This document shows positions 19,039-24,529 of a stretch of 24,529 nt of DNA, one piece after another (the first letter of the stretch is position 1; each line of letters begins with the position of its first letter). The notes under the pieces were generated by a model. That model saw only the letters and a list, made by a program, of their open reading frames with translations, was not told where the DNA came from and did not search any database. The position numbers were made by a program, and so were the translations under genes. Source of the DNA: Nemertoderma westbladi (Eukaryota; Xenacoelomorpha; Nemertodermatida; Nemertodermatidae); NCBI GenBank assembly GCA_032718475.1, contig JAUCBJ010001795.1:1-24529 (forward strand), given 5' to 3'.

Positions 19039-19708
19039 CTATTTGTTATTTTTTTTGTGTTTTTTATTATAACTTGTCGGAATATATGTGACGGTAACCA
19101 ATTCATGTTCGTCTCCAAATAGCACCGATTTCTTTTCGTTCAATTGCTGCGACCCAATATTGCCGTATTTGCTTTCCTCTACGCTGGTCGACGTATGTGA
19201 CCCAGTTGGGTTCTTCAGAACACTTTTAGGATTTCTGGCCGAATGTAATTCCTTCGTCTCTTTCATTCCTAGTTGCCTAGTCGCAATAATTTCTCCACCA
19301 TTATTTATTTCTTTTTCAATATTATTGAGTCGGTTTTTTCCTTTATTTTCCTCCATTGTATTACCATCTGCTCTTTTGTACAATATATTATGGTTACCTA
19401 TTAGACCACCACTCCTGTCGCTAACTTTGTTATATAATAGTTTCCCATTGGCTGCTAGTTGTTCCTCTAGCAACGGGTTTTGCTGCCCAGATGGAGGCAG
19501 AATCGTAGTCGCAGGGAAATTATCTTTACAAATGGAGGGATGTCTTTCTACTGGTGATTCTGATTGGTTAGTCGGTGTGGGTGAGTAACGTCGTCGGAAT
19601 GGATTTCCGTCCTCCATTCTTTGTCGCCACTGCAGTGGCGTTGTGGCGGATTCTACCGACTGTTTTAAATTATCCATTCGACTTTTTAGTTTCTCCATCT
19701 CTTTGTAC
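19039..19708 (-). CDS. Exon 5 (terminal) of the five-exon gene (residues 402-624)
   Basis: Acceptor ATCAATTTTAG|G. Starts YKEMEKLKSRMDNLKQSV (coiled-coil-like), then WRQRMEDGNPFRRRYSP, a long polar stretch, the PP1-like motifs and a basic tail KKHKKNNK before TAA at 19041-19039. Confidence 0.85.
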
Positions 19709-22700
19709 CTAAAATTGATATCAATATCGTAATATTTAAGTGTGTTATTGTCTTGAGCTAAAGCAGCCGCCTTCTTCCAGATGATTCTGTACCACCAAAC
19801 TACTGTACGAGCGTTTCTACTGTATAACGTACCGCATAACTTTTATACATTATTTATTTATTTATTATTTGTTTATTATCCTCGATAAGCAATAAAAATA
19901 ATAATTTTGATATATACACACAGATTCACAACAATAATATAAAGTAAAAAGCAATTATAGAATATATAAAACTGAACTTAATTAAACAATAATTGAATCT
20001 GCTGGACATGGCATGATGGGACTTCCACTATAGCTACTGTACAGTACATGCTAGTGCAGTTACAGGCTACCACCAATAATTGGAGGAAAGGAGTCTAAAA
20101 AGTAAAGAAAAAATAATTTTAAATTCGACCATTGATATTTTGACCAATAATACCGAGAAACTGAAAATAACTTAACTTTGTAATTTGTGTTTTGCATGGA
20201 TTATTTTATTTGTGGATACTATTAATATTATTGTAGATACCAAATACGTGAATTAATATGACAGCAAGTTGATTATTGAATGTAAAAAGACGTTTTGCTA
20301 CACGACTCACCTTTGATCAGCCCGTGCCTCAGTGTGACTGAGATCCCACGAAAACATAGGGAATTCGGCACGTAGGCCTTTCCGTACTTTGGTAACATAA
20401 GGATCGACCTCTATGTATGGAGTTCCGCTACAACCCGACGGATGTCCTTCACTTGGGTACAGTTTCATTCCGAACACTGGACCGGCCTCGTTTCCAAGGC
20501 GACTGGTATTTTTGGTAATTGCCAGTTTAATTTTTCGTATATTGTCGGTCACATTCTCTCGGGCTTGGAGTTCTGTCGATGTCCCAGTTTGCTGTTTTCT
20601 TGTTTCGGTTTCAACCTGGTGATTGGCCGTGACGACAGTTTTACGCGAATCATTAGTTTCATCTTCAAGTTGGTGAAACTTTGCGTCAGCAAATATATCG
20701 TTTTCCAACCTAGAAATAAAAAGGAAAAATCATTTTAAAAATGATATAAATCATGTCTTACTTACAATAAAGTAAATAAATGGTATTTTGTAGGCCTATA
20801 TGAAAACGTTAAGAAAGCGCGCTCTTTTAAGAATTGGTTGCCTAAAAAACGGGCATAAAACGGGTGGATCGAGCGACTAAGTAAGCTAGCTTAGCATACG
20901 GGAATCTGTGATTCAACCGATGACTGACTGCCGAAAAGGTAATAACTCCACCAAGTTTTGATAAAAATTTGACCAAACTTGGTAAAAATGTAGTCAATCT
21001 GCCAAATGTCAAATAGAATCTGGGTGGGGTGACTCAGCAGTTCTCAACTGCCCCGCTAACGGTCGACTAGATCAATCGTTTCGAATGTTGTAGTTCCTTA
21101 TTTAGGCCTACTGTATACAACATTCGCAGGCCCTAATTACTGCTCTCGTGCTCTGATCATCGTATTCACACCCCCTCACTACTTTATTTCGTGTAACAAA
21201 CAACATGTAAATGATACTTTTTGCACACGTGTGTTAGCAAGGAATACAAATATAAAATACTTACGAGCAGATTACACACCTTGCACAATTTCCTCCTTTG
21301 TTTTTCCCATCGTGCAAACTATCCTGTGTTTCAGTCCCGCGTTGGAAGTTCCCAGAATTTATAGGCTGAGACACATCGGGCATGTATATACTGGAATATA
21401 ATAATCACTGTATTAGCAAAGTTATGTAATCCTGTGCTCTGCGTAGCACCCACAACATAATGCACCTTTACATACAGTACAAACAAAAGAGGCCTACTAA
21501 GTAAATTAGCAATATTTTATAATTATTGATTTATTGTAGGCCTACAGTATTTTTCAATTTGGGTGTTGTATTTAAAATTTTATTGGTATGACTAATGTTT
21601 CGCTTAGCTAATGATGTAAACGCAACGCCGACCACCGATAACCTCAGCCTACAGTACAACCGTTATTACGAAGAAAATTGAAACTGGAATATAATCACTT
21701 GACTCTCGTTTGTTGTTTTGGATAGAATAACTTGCCACTATAACCTGTTCCTTTCCCTTAACATTTACAACGTTTCTTGGTTATGGTTGTCCGCTGTCAG
21801 AGTAGCATTTACACCCGAATATTTTGCAATGGATGAATCATTTAAATTAACTATTTTTAAAGCATGACTTGAACTATACGAGATATCACTAACAGGCTGT
21901 AGGCGTAATGTTTCAAGTTTGAATAAGGTATAGTTGTTACCTGTAATGCCGTATTAGACGCGGTGGGTTATCTGACTTCCGGTCGGTTTGCTTCGTTACG
22001 ATTGGGGTGCGATACACAACTGAATTAGTGTTAGGAGGTACCAATGACTCCCTTGAGTTCCAGGCCACGCCGCAACGGGGTGTGTTAACAGGAGCACGGG
22101 AAGGTACTCCATTAGTTTGTGTAGGTAGGATTACATCACTGTGTTGTGTATGACGGGACACTGTTACACCATTACTTATTAGGTTGGACGGCACTCCAAT
22201 GTGTTGTGTAAGACGAGGACTTGGTTGTGTTATCCGACGATTCTGTGTCGTATTATCCAACTACAATAAGTTTAGTTTAAGGGGCGAGCCATAAAGTTCA
22301 ACAATCTTAATTACTTACAGTAGTAGTTCAAAATCCTAATACTAAAATGTACATTTTTGTCAACGAAATGAACTTCATTACTACACCGAGCCAACAAAAA
22401 CAAGGGAAAAAGGATATTAAAAAATAAAAGGATATGGGAAAAAAGTACAGTTATAATATCGCGCTCCTTTATGAATGGGAGCTTGAATGTTGATTCATGT
22501 AATTAATCTTGCTTTGAGGAATTTGCAACAGCTTGGTACTGAAAGGGTTAAAAGGGAAATTATTTTAAGATGAAACTTAAAACTAACCATTTGCCTATTT
22601 AAAATACACAGATATGAAATTTATTGGTAATTTTCAGAAAAATACAAAAAGGGAACAGTTTAGGCCTCCAGTGTTGTATGAGTCATGTTACATCCATATT

Positions 22701-23111
22701 GCAAGGTTACTGAAATTTACATATAGGCCTACAATAATTGTAATCTCTTACCTCGGAGTTAAGAATAATTGTACTCTCAGTTGAGGATTTATTTGTCTTC
22801 GGTTGTTGAGTGGAATTCGATTTACCGGTTATTTTTGGCAGATATTTTGGAACCGGCGGTTTCGACAGCATTGTCTCCAACCCAGATTGATTCTTATGAG
22901 TATACTTCACTCTGTAGTAATATGGCTTCGACTGTTTAGTAGTTTGGTTTGAGACATTATTGCCTAAGTTGTCGAAATCCACCAGTTTGGTTTCCAAAGC
23001 TTTCATATGATCCTTGTGTTCCGAGACACTTTCCTTGACAGAACGGCGATCTTCCTCATCATTGGACTCAGCAAAGTCTGTTACTGGAGGAGACCGCACT
23101 ATTGCACTCAT
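19039..23111 (-). CDS. Five-exon gene, 624-residue protein of unknown family with SILK-like and RVxF-like motifs
   Basis: Joined exons 23111-22752, 22260-21941, 21390-21265, 20709-20311 and 19708-19039 give 1875 bases: 624 codons plus TAA, with no internal stop. All introns are GT-AG (donors GAG|gtaaga, ACAG|gtaaca, CTC|gtaagt, AAAG|gtgagt) and phases agree (0, 2, 2, 2). The protein is mostly polar and low in hydrophobic core, without signal peptide or membrane span. Seen: a basic N-terminal third rich in S/T/N/P; C-x2-C-x2-C at 262-268; a more conserved-looking block ending FPMFSWDLS (386-394); a likely coiled coil, about 395-423; and near the end SVLK (564-567) and KSVLF (595-599), which fit the SILK and RVxF docking motifs of protein phosphatase 1 regulators in their usual order. 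I recognise no named family; a PP1-binding scaffold is an inference. ATG 23111 has A at -3 and an in-frame TGA 24 bases upstream. Confidence 0.8.
20311..20709 (-). CDS. Exon 4 of the five-exon gene (residues 269-402)
   Basis: Strong pyrimidine-rich acceptor TTTTTCCTTTTTATTTCTAG and donor CAAAG|gtgagt. Encodes an acidic/polar first half and the block PVFGMKLYP, GTPYIEVDPYVTKVRKGL and FPMFSWDLS, the most folded-looking part of the protein. Confidence 0.8.
21265..21390 (-). CDS. Exon 3 of the five-exon gene (residues 227-269)
   Basis: 126 bases, too short for a simple ORF scan. Acceptor TATATTCCAG|T, donor GCTC|gtaagta. Reads YMPDVSQPINSGNFQ and ends NCARCVIC. Three cysteines spaced C-x2-C-x2-C could bind metal, but a fourth ligand is not obvious. 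The exon keeps frame between its neighbours in phase 2, which supports it strongly. Confidence 0.75.
21941..22260 (-). CDS. Exon 2 of the five-exon gene (residues 121-227)
   Basis: Acceptor TTATTGTAG| then TTGGATAAT; ends TAC AG|gtaaca (phase 2). The translation holds two related stretches, RLTQHIGVPSNLISNGVTVSR and the similar TNGVPSRAPVNTP, and is rich in Q, N, P, S and T, so probably disordered. Confidence 0.75.
22752..23111 (-). CDS. Exon 1 of the five-exon gene (residues 1-120)
   Basis: Begins MSAIVRSPPVTDF and ends ILNSE at the donor GAG|gtaaga (phase 0). Rich in charged and S/T/K residues with the segment PYYYRVKYTHKN in the middle. A non-coding 5' exon could lie further upstream but is not visible. 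Confidence 0.75.
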
Positions 23112-24097
23112 ATTGGGTATAAAATTGTACAATCACAACCAACATTAATCTTCAATTGTATGGGAAAAATCTTTACGAATCCAAAATAATTTACCATTAA
23201 TTACAAAAGGAAATTGTATGGCAGAATGTACAGTATATGGCACATAGGGTGTTATGAGCAAACTTATCTGTAATAATAACCATCAGGGATTAAAGGCACC
23301 TTCTTTATAAGTCACATACGTATAATAATACTATTACTATAATTTAGATGATAGTCATACTGTATAGAACTCTATGCCTGCAGTAATATACTGTGAAACT
23401 ACTTTTGAACCTCAGCGCAGTCTTCACTTCTTATTAACTGCATTGTGTAATTTAATTTATTACAACTCAAGCGAACCTACATCTATTATTTCCATTAATC
23501 AGTCTGACAAATCGAATAAGCATTAATTCACCTCCAGTTCCATTTGGCATGTATCATTATCATTCATTACACTTTTGTGTTACATAACCAATTATCAACG
23601 CCAATCATTGGATCAAATCAAGCAAAAACCCTAAAGCGAGTAACATACCCTCGCAGAAACTACCCATGTGTTAAAAGGCGTGAACTATGGTCACTCACTC
23701 CCTGGGCAATACTCCAAATCTTACAGACTGTAGTTGATGGAATTATTTTTGGTATTCGCTATAAACAATAATAATTATATATCTAATAATTACCACCGGC
23801 ACTATCACACATAATACTTCGTCAGACCATCACACTAGGTGGTGGTGACCAGCAGATACGAAATGAAAATTGAATACACATATTGTTTTGAAAAATTATC
23901 TTTAATTCACTAATATTTATATTAATGAATGAAATAATCTAACTTTCTTTACTCTTTTTGAAAATCAGTGAGAAAAATACATTTTCAGTAATTTCAAAAT
24001 TAGTGAAAAAAATACCTTTTCCCTTGGAGATTACTTAATGGCGCAAAATGACCGCAAACACTATGTGTTTATACGGTTTAAACAATTAATTTAATTT
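23112..24097. other. Upstream of the five-exon gene; no further gene seen
   Basis: Should include promoter or 5' UTR exons of the gene on the minus strand, but no TATA box, initiator or CpG-rich segment stands out. A 75-codon plus frame at 23544-23771 has no signature. Confidence 0.4.
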
Positions 24098-24162
24098 AAA
24101 AGATCAACGGAAAGGAGTAGGTTACAGTGGCGGTGTTTTCTAACCAAAACAATAAATTAAAC
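24098..24162 (+). repeat. Dispersed repeat, also at 11264-11330
   Basis: Second copy of the roughly 65 bp repeat with the core TTTCTAACCAAAACAATAAA. Confidence 0.55.
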
Positions 24163-24529
24163 ATTAACTGTTTAACAATTAATTATAAAACAAATAAAGG
24201 TCCCTTCGTATTCGAGTATACTTAATATTATACGTAAACAGTGATAACGCTGCAACTCTGGTGATAAAGTTTGTTAAGTACTGTATATAACAAAAAAATG
24301 CATTCAATATAAACAGGTAACGGAAAAACACTAATTTATACTCATTATCATCAATGAATGTGAAATTCATATATTATGCACCTGTGTGTTGATTCTTCCA
24401 CTCGTTGGTATTTTAGAGACATTTCAAATACTTTCCAACTCGTGTAAAACTCGGATAGAATTGTTGAATTACTAACATTAAGTGAAAAAAAGCGGTGTTT
24501 TCCATCTACTTTTTCTAATCGAATACGCA
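24163..24529. other. AT-rich end of window, no gene seen
   Basis: A 63-codon minus frame at 24179-24370 is low in complexity and has no domain or splice context. Confidence 0.4.

Noticed and set aside
19088-19588. 166-codon plus-strand frame with hydrophobic runs
   Set aside because: Antisense shadow of exon 5, which has splice sites and phase in its favour.
23544-23771. 75-codon plus-strand frame
   Set aside because: No recognisable domain or splice context upstream of the five-exon gene.

Overview
This is a eukaryotic nuclear window, AT-rich, with spliced and intronless genes, non-LTR retrotransposon debris, a tRNA-derived SINE and several terminal-inverted-repeat (TIR) DNA elements. Nothing bacterial is seen (no operons, no ribosome binding sites). 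The animal is probably a marine invertebrate deuterostome, most likely an echinoderm. That is an inference from the Deu-like SINE, the LINE types and the very frequent short palindrome TAGGCCTA; the species cannot be fixed from the sequence alone.

Layout. 1-2000: two inverted-repeat elements (79-918 with about 190-240 bp arms; 1366-1935 with 54 bp arms). 2030-5640: three decayed LINE fragments, two on the minus strand (2033-2650 and 3540-4530) and one on the plus strand (4650-5640), the last two head to head. 6114-7262 (minus): an intact single-exon type II membrane glycosyltransferase of the DXD sugar-binding family. 7263-9025: no gene seen. 9026-10173: a TIR element with subterminal arrays of a TTCGGCC-type repeat and a broken small ORF. 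10174-13590: AT-rich, with a short ORF fragment that resembles a protein of Maverick/Polinton-like elements (11453-11749, minus) and a long AT microsatellite. 13594-15833: a 32 bp perfect palindrome, a 325 bp hairpin-rich TIR element, and two members of a TIR family packed with the palindromic decamer CTACGCGTAG. 16772-17128 (plus): an intact intronless eL31 (ribosomal protein L31) gene, probably a retrocopy. 18640-18908 (minus): a SINE. 19039-23111 (minus): a five-exon gene that I could assemble from splice sites and reading phase into a 624-residue protein without a recognised family, carrying SILK-like and RVxF-like protein phosphatase 1 docking motifs near its C-terminus. The rest to 24529 shows no gene.

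The three genes do not form a functional unit. The most unusual content is the set of TIR elements at 9026-10173, 14024-14348, 14484-14623 and 14679-15833. All have 8 bp (or 8-9 bp) target duplications, and three share the terminus GGGTAA. Two of them, each about 1.15 kb, carry arrays of 10-15 bp repeats just inside both ends, which looks like transposase-binding architecture.
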